Source: Bacillota bacterium
GTDB lineage: Bacteria > Bacillota > Clostridia > Oscillospirales > Oscillospiraceae
NCBI GenBank assembly: GCA_021770445.1
Contig: JAETQY010000009.1
Coordinates: 19,677-83,676, forward strand
Direction of reading: 5' to 3'
DNA: 64,000 nt
A model generated the notes under the pieces. It was not told the DNA's origin. It ran no database searches and worked only from the letters and a program-made list of their open reading frames with translations. Each line of letters starts with the position of its first letter. Positions within the stretch are counted from its first letter, which is position 1. Below, piece by piece: positions 8,508 to 18,036 of the stretch. The translations under genes and the position numbers were made by a program.

Positions 8508-8899
8508 TTCCCGGGAGCCTCCTTTCTGGACTCAGTAAGTGCCTTTGCGTGTTCCAGGGCCTCCATGTAGGGAGCAGCATATGACACTGGCATTTTCCCG
8601 CCACAATTCTTGCACCTGCAACTAATTTCTGTTTTGATGGTAGGAGGAATCGGCACCTCGACCCCCGAATTTTCCCGGCGCTTTTTTTCTGCTTCGATGC
8701 GTTTCCTCCAATCGAAGTCATGCAGCTTACAAGAGTTTATGCGGGCCGCATTTCTGCGGGTTTTCTCCTTCAGCTTTGCAAGCCTTTTATCGACGCCCTT
8801 TGGCCCATAGAAAAAGAGGAGGGCTGCCTTGTTTCTCCGCTCCCAAAATTCCCACTGTTTATCAGTCAAGCGTATCCCCCGCCTTCCTGATCCCAGCAA
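8501..8899 (-). CDS. Phage hypothetical protein with CxC/CxxC zinc-binding motif
   Basis: ISCRCKNCGGKMP. Confidence 0.6.
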   Translation of the reverse strand: MLGSGRRGIRLTDKQWEFWERRNKAALLFFYGPKGVDKRLAKLKEKTRRNAARINSCKLHDFDWRKRIEAEKKRRENSGVEVPIPPTIKTEISCRCKNCGGKMPVSYAAPYMEALEHAKALTESRKEAPGKC

Positions 8900-9218
8900 G
8901 AGCCTTGTCCGCCATAGCCGCCACCTGGATCAATTCACAGGCACCCAGGATCGCCGCTTTCCTGATCTCATCGAGATAGTGAGGAAGATAGGTCAACTCA
9001 TCGGCCTTCACCTCGGTCCAGAAATGGCCGGTCTGCTGTTCCAGCTTCGTCATCTCTTCCCGAGCTTCCTCCAGCTCCTCTTTGATGAGCGCATAGCCCT
9101 CATGCGGGGAGTGGGCGGCGCCTCCATGCTCCGCCGCCGCCCGGTGGTACTCATCGCCCACCAGGGTCGTGACTTCCTTTATCAGTTTTTCCACTGACTG
9201 CTTCCTCCAATCTATCAA
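8862..9218 (-). CDS. Phage helical protein, possibly MazG-like
   Basis: YALIKEELEEAREEMTKLEQQ...AAILGACELIQVAAMADK. Confidence 0.5.
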   Translation of the reverse strand: MIDWRKQSVEKLIKEVTTLVGDEYHRAAAEHGGAAHSPHEGYALIKEELEEAREEMTKLEQQTGHFWTEVKADELTYLPHYLDEIRKAAILGACELIQVAAMADKALAGIRKAGDTLD

Positions 9219-9438
9219 GCATCTTCAGGAGCAAAACGATTGCCCACGGTCTGCCGTCATCTGCTTTTTCACGGAATAGGTCAATTCCAAACTCCGAACT
9301 TACGGCCACATCTCCCTTCTTAGCCGATATGACCATCATGGGCTGTTCCTGGTGCGTGAGAATTTCAAGTTCCGCCCCATGCTCTTCAGCAATAGAGCGC
9401 AATTCTTTCAGGTCTATCATCTCAGCGTGCAACCCCAC
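9151..9438 (-). CDS. Phage hypothetical protein
   Basis: Co-directional overlapping ORF. Confidence 0.55.
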   Translation of the reverse strand: MGLHAEMIDLKELRSIAEEHGAELEILTHQEQPMMVISAKKGDVAVSSEFGIDLFREKADDGRPWAIVLLLKMLDRLEEAVSGKTDKGSHDPGGR

Positions 9439-9673
9439 TTTCTCTCCACTGTTTTTCCAGGGTGCTCATACGGCAGATGATTTTGTCGCAGTTTTGGCAG
9501 TACGCCATTTCTCCGCCGGACTGCCTTTCCGCATTATCGTACATTTCCCCGTTTTCCTGCTCCTCGCCGCCAAAGCCACAGCACCACGGGATATTATAGA
9601 GCGTGGTTTTTGTGTAGATACCCTCGGTGCTTCCACAGTGCGGACAGCGGGTGATGGGTTTCCGTTTAGCCAT
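9422..9673 (-). CDS. Zinc-ribbon phage protein
   Basis: CPHCGS ... CCGF ... CQNCDKIICRM; internal start MAKRKPITRCPHCG. Confidence 0.6.
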   Translation of the reverse strand: MAKRKPITRCPHCGSTEGIYTKTTLYNIPWCCGFGGEEQENGEMYDNAERQSGGEMAYCQNCDKIICRMSTLEKQWRESGVAR

Positions 9674-10295
9674 CGCTTTCAGCCTCATCCAGATAGGTGG
9701 CCTGGAGGTCGGCAATATGGGTGAGCACCGCCAGCGGGAACTTCTCAAAGGCGTTCCCAACAGAGAAGCCGCCGCCCTTGAACTCGGTGTCGGAGAAGCC
9801 CATGTGCCACCGGATCGCCATAGCTTCCTCACGGGCCAGCTTCATAAAGCTGGAGATGATGTAGACGCTCTTCTCGCCGTGGCCGTATGGGAGTTGATCG
9901 TTGACCACATAGAAGGGGTACTGCTCCCATTTCCCTTGCTCGTTCTTCCGGTTCCGCATCTCCACGGAGTAGAAGTCGGCCTTGCAGATGTCGTGCAAGA
10001 GGCCGCAGATGGCGATGGTCTCCTCCTCCTTCTCAGACAGCTCAATAAAGGCGTCTGCTTCCTTATCCTGCCTGTTCAAAACGTACTGGTCGCGCAGGCG
10101 ATAATAGACGTGAATGCTGTGTTCCACCAGCCCGCCGGGGCGGGACAGGTGGAAGCGGGTGCTGGCCGGGGCCTCGAAGAAGTCAGTGGACTCCAGCCAC
10201 TTCAGGAACTCCTCGGACCCGGGGCGGGTGATGTTCTCGCGGTAGATTTCTAAAAACTTTTCTTTCATCATAGGTACTCCTTCAAATGTAATCAT
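9666..10295 (-). CDS. HD-domain phosphohydrolase
   Basis: GGLVEHSIHVYYRLRD...LLHDICKADFY HD signature. Confidence 0.8.
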   Translation of the reverse strand: MITFEGVPMMKEKFLEIYRENITRPGSEEFLKWLESTDFFEAPASTRFHLSRPGGLVEHSIHVYYRLRDQYVLNRQDKEADAFIELSEKEEETIAICGLLHDICKADFYSVEMRNRKNEQGKWEQYPFYVVNDQLPYGHGEKSVYIISSFMKLAREEAMAIRWHMGFSDTEFKGGGFSVGNAFEKFPLAVLTHIADLQATYLDEAESDG

Positions 10296-10299
10296 CAGG

Positions 10300-11352
10300 T
10301 CAGTTCCACAAGCTGACCTGGGTTGAGTCTCTTTTTTTGTCTAAGTCATGTTTGGCCTTAAAGGCCCGATATGCCCTGGTGTATTCATAGGCGGGAGCGA
10401 AAATCTTTTTCACAGCAGTTGCGAGGCCGGGGTCCAATTTCTCTGCAACCTCCAGTTCTTGCTCAAAGCGACTCCCAAACGGGCAACACGCACACCCTGT
10501 TCTTTTGAAGCCATGCTTTTCGTAAAGGTCAGAGTGAATAACTTCACGGATATGGCAGTACAGCTCCTTGTCCTGATCGGTCAAGTAAAAGATAGGGCGA
10601 AATTGAGCGGCCTCACATTTCCTGGATGCTTCAGAGAAACAGCTATTGTATGCGGTGGCCCTTGCTCCCCCTTCCGCCTTCCTGATCCCGACCATGTTGA
10701 TGGTGGCTTTTATCTGGCGGATGTAGTCATGGGCAACATCCTTTTTGGCGCCCTTACAGCAACCGTCTGAAATGAGGAAGTCCGGTGGGTTTGCAACCAT
10801 GAACTCTTTGAGCAACCTGCACTTGTCTATGTTCGTCATGCTTCCGGGGCCCCATGCGTTACACCACCAGCGCAACGCAGCCTTGCAGTTTGGGTAGCGG
10901 GCGTAAAGAACATCGAACGGCTCATCCTCCCACTGGAAACCGTGAGCCTGGAGGCGGCTGATAAACTGGCTGATCTGCTTCGACATGAAGGGCTGTCCAA
11001 AGGTTTTGCACCCAATGGGTACAGGGGTTTTCGCCCTTATCCGCTCGATTGATATTCCGTACTTTTTTTCCAGATAGTCCAGGTGGTTTTTTGTGGCTGT
11101 GTACTCCAGGCCGGTATTAAACCACACATAATGCAGCTTGGCGTCTGGATAGTTTTTTTCCGGCTCTAAGGCTTGGATCAAATCCAGCATTACGTCGCTG
11201 TCTGATCCTCCTGATAAAGATACAACCGCGCATTGTGACCGGAACATCAGGTTTGCGTGTGTTTTTCTGATTGCGCTTTGTATCCGTTCAACAAATTCTG
11301 GATTATCGGAGCGCATAGCCTCGAAAATCGTCAAAAACACTTCAACATTCAT
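10300..11352 (-). CDS. PAPS-reductase/DndC-like adenine nucleotide alpha hydrolase family protein
   Basis: VVSLSGGSDSDVMLDLI PP-loop; HYVWFNTGLEYTAT; GCACCPFGSR cysteines. Confidence 0.82.
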   Translation of the reverse strand: MNVEVFLTIFEAMRSDNPEFVERIQSAIRKTHANLMFRSQCAVVSLSGGSDSDVMLDLIQALEPEKNYPDAKLHYVWFNTGLEYTATKNHLDYLEKKYGISIERIRAKTPVPIGCKTFGQPFMSKQISQFISRLQAHGFQWEDEPFDVLYARYPNCKAALRWWCNAWGPGSMTNIDKCRLLKEFMVANPPDFLISDGCCKGAKKDVAHDYIRQIKATINMVGIRKAEGGARATAYNSCFSEASRKCEAAQFRPIFYLTDQDKELYCHIREVIHSDLYEKHGFKRTGCACCPFGSRFEQELEVAEKLDPGLATAVKKIFAPAYEYTRAYRAFKAKHDLDKKRDSTQVSLWN

Positions 11353-12248
11353 TACTCTTCCTCGGCCTCAGAGCCGCCATAGGGATCGCCTTCCTCGCCA
11401 TAGGGGTAATCCCCATCCCCGGGGTGGTCCAGCAGTTCCCCGGCCTTCTCAGCGCCTTCCTGGGGCTCTCCCTCGCCGGGCTCCTGGGGATCATCCTTCT
11501 CAGCGTCCGGGTTGCTCATGCGGAAGATGACCTCATCACAGTCCTCGCACATGATGACGATAGCATCCGGGGCCTCGACGCAGACCAGAGAGTGACCGAC
11601 ATGGGGTTCCAGGGTTTCCACCGAAGCATAGAAGGGGCTGGTGTCCCCGGTGGCAGAGGACAGGATCACTTTGCCGCCCTTGTCCCGGACAGTGTAGTTG
11701 CCCATCGCCTCCATGACGCTCATCTCAGCGTCGATGAAGTCCTTCAGCCAGTTGAAGGCTTCCCGCTGCTGTTCCAGATCGTCGGCCGGCTCATCGTCCC
11801 CCACCTCATGGAACTCGGCATCAACGACCCCGGGCGGGAGAGCGCGGGGCTCAGAGGGACCGCCGCCCTTCTCATTGTCGAAGAGGGAGCTCTGGCCGTC
11901 ATCAATCGGGCGCATGACGTAGGTGCAAGTTTCCTGATCCCACACCAGCTCATAGTTGCCGGAGAGGGTCCCGGTCTTTTTCTCCTTCCGCTGGATCACC
12001 GCCGTGACCGTGTGATCGAACTTCGGCTTGGTGATGGCGCGGGTCTGCTGGCCGATGCCCTTAACGGTGAAGTCCGGGGCGGAGTCCGGGGTCAGGGTGA
12101 TCTTCACCTTCACATTGACCTCGGCGGTGTCCTGGCTGGTATCGCTCATCCCCTGGAGGGTGGCGCGGATCACCTGGTCGAAGTCAGAGCAGAGAGCGTT
12201 GAAGGTATTGCTCTTCAGAGAGATAGGCAGATCGTTTGTTTGGCACAT
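11352..12248 (-). CDS. Phage hypothetical protein, acidic C-terminus
   Basis: ORF in operon, overlap with downstream gene. Confidence 0.6.
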   Translation of the reverse strand: MCQTNDLPISLKSNTFNALCSDFDQVIRATLQGMSDTSQDTAEVNVKVKITLTPDSAPDFTVKGIGQQTRAITKPKFDHTVTAVIQRKEKKTGTLSGNYELVWDQETCTYVMRPIDDGQSSLFDNEKGGGPSEPRALPPGVVDAEFHEVGDDEPADDLEQQREAFNWLKDFIDAEMSVMEAMGNYTVRDKGGKVILSSATGDTSPFYASVETLEPHVGHSLVCVEAPDAIVIMCEDCDEVIFRMSNPDAEKDDPQEPGEGEPQEGAEKAGELLDHPGDGDYPYGEEGDPYGGSEAEEE

Positions 12249-12260
12249 GATTTTATCCTC

Positions 12261-12491
12261 CTATGTGTGTTTTTTGATGTATTGGTTCCGGCAGTATTCG
12301 CAGCAGAAGTCCCGCCAGGAGTTGTGAACTTTACAGGATGTCCAGCCCATACCGAAGAGCCGCCCCTGCACCCCTTTGTAGTCCGGGGTGGAGTCATCAA
12401 ACGGGAAGCGTTCCTGATGCCCGCAGGAATCGCAGGTGCATACCACATCGCCTTCGCCGTGGATTTCGCTCCAGTCGATTTCCTTACTCAT
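12261..12491 (-). CDS. Small cysteine-rich zinc-binding protein
   Basis: CTCDSCGHQ ... CCEYCRN; start at MSKEIDWSE. Confidence 0.6.
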   Translation of the reverse strand: MSKEIDWSEIHGEGDVVCTCDSCGHQERFPFDDSTPDYKGVQGRLFGMGWTSCKVHNSWRDFCCEYCRNQYIKKHT

Positions 12492-12855
12492 CAACCTCTT
12501 CCTCCATCCACGCCTCCATGGCTTCGGCACAGTGAGAACCTTCGCACATGACAGGTTCTCCGCCGTAACAGTGAACTCCCCGGCTTTCTTCAGGAAGCGG
12601 GCAGTAATTACAGAGTTTGTCATCCAGCATATTGGCAATCTCTTCAGCGGATATACCGCTGTAATACTCCCCGTTGGTGAGACGTTCTGCCACATATACA
12701 GCGCCTCTTTCGATGTATAGCCGCGCAAGCCCTAACTGCCACGCCTGGCACCATCCTCGATGCTGGGTCTTTCCGTTCACGATGAAACACTCATGCTGGA
12801 AGAACTCATCCAGGCTTGTGACCAGCTTCCCTTTCTTGTACTTCCGTTTGCTCAT
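12484..12855 (-). CDS. Phage hypothetical protein, cysteine-rich
   Basis: CNYCP ... CEGSHC. Confidence 0.6.
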   Translation of the reverse strand: MSKRKYKKGKLVTSLDEFFQHECFIVNGKTQHRGWCQAWQLGLARLYIERGAVYVAERLTNGEYYSGISAEEIANMLDDKLCNYCPLPEESRGVHCYGGEPVMCEGSHCAEAMEAWMEEEVDE

Positions 12856-13307
12856 CCAGGACCGCCCCCTTCCAGTGATTCTGGAACCGCCGCCGGCCGG
12901 ATGACCACGGCCACCCGGGGACGCCTGGAGTAAAACTTCCTGATCTGTGCGTCCACCACCTGGGCATCGTCCTTGTAGGCCACCTGGTTTAAGCTGTCCG
13001 CGACGATCTTCAGGATGTTGTCATTGTCCGGCTTCGTCGTGGGCCGGATCACCCCGGCCTCCATGAGCCGTTGCTGTTTCTTGGACTTGCTGGAGGGGAT
13101 CGGGTAGTAGGCCACCACCCGGAGGTCCAGCATCGCGCCGTCCTCAAACCTGGCTTCGCCGCATTGGCGCTGATACTCGGTTTTGACCAGGTTCTCATAA
13201 AGAACGGTGTCTTTCGGGGTTGTGGCCTTGGCGTGTCCGGCGACGGTGGAGAAGCGCGGTCGGCCTTTCCCCTTCGGCGGTCCGGGGACTACAAACTTAA
13301 CTTCCAT
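12852..13307 (-). CDS. rusA: RusA-type Holliday junction resolvase
   Basis: KGRPRF ... TTKPDNDNILKIVADSLNQVAYKDDAQV. Confidence 0.9.
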   Translation of the reverse strand: MEVKFVVPGPPKGKGRPRFSTVAGHAKATTPKDTVLYENLVKTEYQRQCGEARFEDGAMLDLRVVAYYPIPSSKSKKQQRLMEAGVIRPTTKPDNDNILKIVADSLNQVAYKDDAQVVDAQIRKFYSRRPRVAVVIRPAAVPESLEGGGPG

Positions 13308-13467
13308 TCTTGGCTTCCTCGTATTCGACGTAGTAATCGTATGACTTCTTGCTGTCCCGCTCGGACTTGGTGATCTGGACAGCATAGCCATTCTTCAGCA
13401 GGATGGAGGCCAGCGCCAGCCTGTCATCCGCCGCGCCGATTTTGACCTTGTTTTTCATGCCACTCAT
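13297..13467 (-). CDS. 56-aa phage small protein (below ORF-track cutoff)
   Basis: MSGMKNKVKIGAADDRLALASILLKNGYAVQITKSERDSKKSYDYYVEYEEAKNGS, overlaps both neighbours. Confidence 0.65.
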   Translation of the reverse strand: MSGMKNKVKIGAADDRLALASILLKNGYAVQITKSERDSKKSYDYYVEYEEAKNGS

Positions 13468-14348
13468 ACAGCGCCCTCCAAAAATTTCTCCATATCGTCA
13501 TATCGCCTGGAGGCTTCAGCTTTCCTCCAGGAATGGCCCTTGAACTCCATGGGGTAACAGACCTCAAAAATGCGGTCATAGATACGGCTATACCGGATGT
13601 CCGTACACCCCATCATCTCATCCATGGACAGGTTGGTGGTCAGGATCATGGGCAGCCTTGCGCGGTATCGGCTGTCGATGATGTCATAGACCCGCTCCAG
13701 GGCGTAGTCTGTTCCCCGCTCGGCGCCCAGGTCATCAATAATCAGCAGCTTTGCCCGGTTCAGCCGATCCGTGAAATTCATAGCCTCTTCCCGGTTGCTC
13801 AGGTGGACAGAGCCGATAATCTTGATGAACGAGGTCATCACTGTGGGCACCTTCCGGTCAAGAAGGTAATTGGCGATGCAGGCGGCAGAGTAGGTCTTGC
13901 CAGTCCCGACGCCACCATAGAACAATAGGCCCTGGTTCTTTTCCTTCATCTCATCGAAGTTTTCCGCATAGCGGCGGCAAAGGCGAAGGTTCCGTGTGTT
14001 GTTTTGGGTTTGCTTGAAGTTGGAGAAGGTGGACTCCCTGAACTTATCATCCATCAGGGAACTGATCCGCAGCCTCTTGATCTTCTCCATATCACGCTGG
14101 GCCTCTTCATCCCTCCGACGCCGTTCCTCAGCCTCCTGCATACATTTACAGCTTGTCGCCACCAGTATGGGCTCTGGTGAGAATCCGGTTTTAAGCCACA
14201 TCTGCTTTTTGGTGTGGCACTTTCCGCAGTAGAGAAGGCCATCTTCTCCAGCGTAGTCCTGCGGGCCGCTGGACTTGGCCGCGTCCTGGCGCTGGGCCTC
14301 CAGACTCCGGGCAGCAATCGACCGCATCAGGTCTGTCATATCGTTCAT
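13464..14348 (-). CDS. dnaC: DnaC-like helicase loader
   Basis: GLLFYGGVGTGKTYSAACIANYLL, LLIIDDLGAERGTDY. Confidence 0.9.
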   Translation of the reverse strand: MNDMTDLMRSIAARSLEAQRQDAAKSSGPQDYAGEDGLLYCGKCHTKKQMWLKTGFSPEPILVATSCKCMQEAEERRRRDEEAQRDMEKIKRLRISSLMDDKFRESTFSNFKQTQNNTRNLRLCRRYAENFDEMKEKNQGLLFYGGVGTGKTYSAACIANYLLDRKVPTVMTSFIKIIGSVHLSNREEAMNFTDRLNRAKLLIIDDLGAERGTDYALERVYDIIDSRYRARLPMILTTNLSMDEMMGCTDIRYSRIYDRIFEVCYPMEFKGHSWRKAEASRRYDDMEKFLEGAV

Positions 14349-15121
14349 CAGCCGTCACTCCCTTCAAATCCTTTGAATGGATTGCCCTCAATAGTGCTCT
14401 GCTTCTCAATCGCACCTGGGTATCGCTCCTTCACTCGGTCAACGACCCAGCTCAGGATTGCTCGGTAATCGTCCTTGTAAGACCGCCCTTTGGACCCCTT
14501 GTAAAGGTCCAGTTCTTGGATCATCAGCTTTGCGGCTTTCTCCCCGTATTCAGCGCATAGCTTCTGGTATTCCCGCTCAGTCAGGTGGACAAATTCGGCC
14601 ATCCGAACGGTCTCCCGCTTCGGCTTTTTCCGGCCCGGTGTGGCTTTTTCCTCCTGATCCCCCGTGTCCTGCGGGGGCTCATCGGGCTTTGAGGCGGGCG
14701 GGGCTTCCTGGGGCTCCTCCTGCGGCGACGGGTCCGGTTCGTGGTCTCCCTTGTTCCTGGAGCGTTCGAGCCGTTTCCTCTTGGCGTCGTAGTCCTTCTT
14801 CTTTCGGAATTTGTACCACTGTTCCTGCCAGTCTGACCAGTCGTGGAGGTATATGCACCCTTCCACATCATCCAGCCATCCAGAATTGAAAAGCGCAGTT
14901 ACTACCTCATCAAGCGGGAGCTGGGTCTTTCCTGAGAGGACTTCGGCAATATCGTCCCTGTCGGCGTCCTCGATCCTGCCGTTTTCATCCGCATTGTTGA
15001 GCCCCCAAAACCACAGGAAATTCAGGATACCCAGCGCCTCGGCTTTGGAGCAGTTCAGCATCTTGGACATCCGCCGCAACTTTTTTCCGTCAACGTGATC
15101 GTGAACGCTGATCCAGGCCAT
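14348..15121 (-). CDS. Phage replication initiation protein (winged-helix)
   Basis: MAWISVHDHVDGKKLRRMSKMLNCSKAEALGILNFLWFWGLNNAD pattern, upstream of dnaC. Confidence 0.75.
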   Translation of the reverse strand: MAWISVHDHVDGKKLRRMSKMLNCSKAEALGILNFLWFWGLNNADENGRIEDADRDDIAEVLSGKTQLPLDEVVTALFNSGWLDDVEGCIYLHDWSDWQEQWYKFRKKKDYDAKRKRLERSRNKGDHEPDPSPQEEPQEAPPASKPDEPPQDTGDQEEKATPGRKKPKRETVRMAEFVHLTEREYQKLCAEYGEKAAKLMIQELDLYKGSKGRSYKDDYRAILSWVVDRVKERYPGAIEKQSTIEGNPFKGFEGSDG

Positions 15122-15168
15122 TTAATCACCTACCTTCGGAGGGGGACGGAAACCGTCCCCCTGGAGTA

Positions 15169-16083
15169 TCACTGGCCCTGCTCGGGCGCGGCCCCCGGCT
15201 GGGGCTGTCCTTCCTCACCAGCGTTGGGCCCGGGGGCAAGGCTTTCAATGATCTGCATGAGCGAATCGGTCACGGCTTTGTAGACGGAGGATGTCATACC
15301 GTTGGTACTCTTCAGCCCATACTCCCCGATCAGCTTCAGGATAACCTCGTTCCCCTCTTTCTGGCCGAAGTGGTCATGGGCCAGCTTGAAGAGGGCCTGG
15401 CGCTGGGCCTGGGAGATAACCGGGTCCTCGGGGGGATCATCCCCATCGTCGCCCTCGCCCACGATGGTGTAGTCAGCGGGGATTGCCCCAGCGGCCACCA
15501 TCTCATCCTCTGAGTAGGTCCCCTGGAAGTCGCGGGGGAAAGCCTCCCGGCAACACTGGCTCACGGCGACCTTGTTAATCATCGTGGCAGGCTTGGACTT
15601 CCAGTTCGCCATGTTCTTGTCGTACTCAGACAGGGCCACTTCCTTGTAGGCGGTCCGTTCCGCCTGGCCCCTGAGATAGGTGATCCGGCACCAGCCGCCC
15701 AGCAGCTTCTCGCCGGGGTAGGGGCAACAACCCTCTTTCTTGATGATCTCATCGCCGCGCATGACCAGGATGCCGTCCTCCTTATGGAGGAAATCCGGGT
15801 GCTCCACGGCCCGCCGGAGATAGGTCCCCTTGCCGACCACGATCTGCGCCGGGTCATCCTTGCTGTACTTAATCAGGTAGACCTCGCCGTTGACCAGCGG
15901 GTTCATGCCCTGGCTCTTGCAGGTGTTCATAAAGAGAACGATTTCCTGATCGCTGACAAGCTCACTCTTGCCCCGGACCAGGTATCTCTTCACGAACGGA
16001 AGGTCAAGGGCCACTTGGGTTCCCGCAACCTCATAGACAACGGACAGCGCGTTGCTTTCCGCTCTGCTCATAGCTGTACTCAT
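15169..16083 (-). CDS. recT: RecT/Bet family recombinase
   Basis: LVNGEVYLIKY, KGTYLRRA, NKVAVSQCCREAFPRDFQGTYSEDEM. Confidence 0.88.
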   Translation of the reverse strand: MSTAMSRAESNALSVVYEVAGTQVALDLPFVKRYLVRGKSELVSDQEIVLFMNTCKSQGMNPLVNGEVYLIKYSKDDPAQIVVGKGTYLRRAVEHPDFLHKEDGILVMRGDEIIKKEGCCPYPGEKLLGGWCRITYLRGQAERTAYKEVALSEYDKNMANWKSKPATMINKVAVSQCCREAFPRDFQGTYSEDEMVAAGAIPADYTIVGEGDDGDDPPEDPVISQAQRQALFKLAHDHFGQKEGNEVILKLIGEYGLKSTNGMTSSVYKAVTDSLMQIIESLAPGPNAGEEGQPQPGAAPEQGQ

Positions 16084-16086
16084 AAT

Positions 16087-16797
16087 TTATTTCCCCCTAA
16101 AACTCATTTTCGCTTTTTCAGTGAACTCGACCCCGGGGATTTTGATGCCGCCCTTGGTGGCCCGGATCAGCCGCATGATGGCAGCCTCATCCACCGGCCG
16201 GATGACAGCGCCGGCAATCTCAATGGGCACCTTGTCGGGGTCGATCTTGGTAATGGCCCAATCCTTGCTCACGGAGACCCCGGACACCTTCTGAGGGGGC
16301 GGGGCATACACGCCAGTTTTGACGACGTTTTCAGCCACCTCGGCTTCGGCCAGGGCGTTCATGGCCTCATCCTCGCGCCCCTGCTCGGCCAGAGCCAGGG
16401 CCTCCGCCTCCTTGCGGCGCTGTTCCTCCAGGGCCGCCCGCCGGGCCGCTTCCTCAGCCTCCCGCCGCTTCCGGTCCTCTTCCAGCCGATAGGTGCCCAT
16501 CTTGTTCTTCAGCTCCTTCTCAGCCGCCTGGAGGGGGGAGAGCATCATCTTCTCGCGGGCGCAGATTTCCTTGTGGGCGTCGCTGGCCCGCTTCTTCATG
16601 GGGGCGAAGAACTCCGCCACCTTCTTGGCCTGGGTCTTGATGGCCGTCCCGAGCTCCGCCGCCATCTGGTAGGCGTCCTCAGAGTCAACGATCATGCCCT
16701 CAACCTGGATCGTGACGCCGGATACCTCCTCGCGGATTGCCAGCTCGTTCTCGCCGGTGGGCTTCCCAACCTGGGCAACAACAGTCTCTTTTGCCAT
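16087..16797 (-). CDS. DUF1351-like phage protein next to recT
   Basis: Coiled-coil AEEAARRAALEEQRRKEAEALA; operon context. Confidence 0.6.
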   Translation of the reverse strand: MAKETVVAQVGKPTGENELAIREEVSGVTIQVEGMIVDSEDAYQMAAELGTAIKTQAKKVAEFFAPMKKRASDAHKEICAREKMMLSPLQAAEKELKNKMGTYRLEEDRKRREAEEAARRAALEEQRRKEAEALALAEQGREDEAMNALAEAEVAENVVKTGVYAPPPQKVSGVSVSKDWAITKIDPDKVPIEIAGAVIRPVDEAAIMRLIRATKGGIKIPGVEFTEKAKMSFRGK

Positions 16798-16804
16798 AGC
16801 TTGA

Positions 16805-17422
16805 TTACCTCCTGCTAATTTTTTGTTTATACCTCAGCACAGTCAGCAGGGAACTGAACACTTGCCAGCTTTCCGCCCCTCCATCGTGTGTCTGGAAGTC
16901 AAAGGTGCCGTCCCTCTTCAGGTGGAGCGATGCCGCCTTCTCGGGCTCTGCGCCCAAACTGCCGAGGGCCTGGGAATACGCTTTGAGCTGGACCTTCACC
17001 AGCATTTCCTCGATCCGCTGGGTGGTCTTGTAGTCGATGACATACAGCCGTCCGCCGATGACGCAGATCAGGTCCGCCGTCCCCGCATATCCCATGAACT
17101 TGTGATACAGCCGGTACTCAGCGGCGATGACCTGGGGGTTATACTCGGAAAACCATCTCAGGAAGGCCGTAAAGTAGCCAGCGTGTTCCGGCTCGATGTC
17201 CTCAATGCCGAAGGACAGGTAGTTTTCAATGGCGTTATGCACCGCCGTTCCCTTCCCTGCGGCCCGCCGGAGCACTTTGGCGTCCACATCGCGGTAAGTC
17301 TCATCTGACAGGGGCTTCATCACCTGGGTTACGCTTGGAATGATGATCCCGTTCAGTCGGTAGATGTGCTTCGCATCATCAAACGTCAGCTCTTTGGATG
17401 TGTCAGGAAGAACTACGTCCAT
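16805..17422 (-). CDS. PD-(D/E)XK exonuclease (RecB-like)
   Basis: AGKGTAVHNAIENYL...YAGTADLICVIGGRLYVIDYKTT. Confidence 0.85.
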   Translation of the reverse strand: MDVVLPDTSKELTFDDAKHIYRLNGIIIPSVTQVMKPLSDETYRDVDAKVLRRAAGKGTAVHNAIENYLSFGIEDIEPEHAGYFTAFLRWFSEYNPQVIAAEYRLYHKFMGYAGTADLICVIGGRLYVIDYKTTQRIEEMLVKVQLKAYSQALGSLGAEPEKAASLHLKRDGTFDFQTHDGGAESWQVFSSLLTVLRYKQKISRR

Positions 17423-17661
17423 TGGTCATCCACCTCCGCAACTCCCTTGCTGGCCCCGCACCTGTTCAACAGAATGTCCATGGCCGCGTCACTGGCGCAG
17501 TCCTCCAGGTGGTAGTAAACCCCGTCGATCTCCAGGTACTCATCCCCGGCGACAATGGGTTCCCCACAATGCTGGCAGGTGTAGACCGTCGGAGGATCGG
17601 GAGCGTTCGGGCAGCTCGGATGGCAAGGGGATTGGCGACAGATCATGCACATACAGAACAC
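17413..17661 (-). CDS. Zinc-ribbon/LIM-like small protein
   Basis: CQHCGEPI...DCASDAA. Confidence 0.55.
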   Translation of the reverse strand: MFCMCMICRQSPCHPSCPNAPDPPTVYTCQHCGEPIVAGDEYLEIDGVYYHLEDCASDAAMDILLNRCGASKGVAEVDDQWT

Positions 17662-17882
17662 CTCCCGTTGATGGCGGCCCTGATACAGGCTTCCACGATC
17701 TCATCCTCCAGGAGACAGCCGAAGTAATCCGCCGGCAGTCCCTTGACCTCGATTTTCTGAGCGGTCAGTTTCTCAGCCGCCTCGATCATGTCATCGGGGG
17801 GCCGGATGCCCAGCCGCTTCTCAGCCCGCTCGACGGCGGCGGACCGCGTTCCCGGATCGGACCGGGTTAATGCTTTCGTCAT
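17643..17882 (-). CDS. Phage hypothetical protein
   Basis: Operon ORF. Confidence 0.5.
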   Translation of the reverse strand: MTKALTRSDPGTRSAAVERAEKRLGIRPPDDMIEAAEKLTAQKIEVKGLPADYFGCLLEDEIVEACIRAAINGRCSVCA

Positions 17883-18036
17883 AGGTTACAACCCCTTCTT
17901 CAGTCACAACGGGCAGGGGAGATACGAAAATGCCGATGTCAAGTTTTGTGCGTTCCAGAGCCCGGTCCAGTTCCTCTTCAGTCGTGATCCCGTACTCATC
18001 CTTCAGCCACTTCATGGCCCGCTCGGTTTTCGTCAT
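17821..18036 (-). CDS. Phage hypothetical protein
   Basis: MTKTERAMKWLKDEYGITTEEELDRALERTKLDIGIFVSPLP. Confidence 0.5.
   Translation of the reverse strand: MTKTERAMKWLKDEYGITTEEELDRALERTKLDIGIFVSPLPVVTEEGVVTYDESINPVRSGNAVRRRRAG

Noticed and set aside
10300-11352. Complete Dnd/phosphorothioation system
   Set aside because: Only a PP-loop DndC-like protein is present; no DndB, DndD or DndE in the window.
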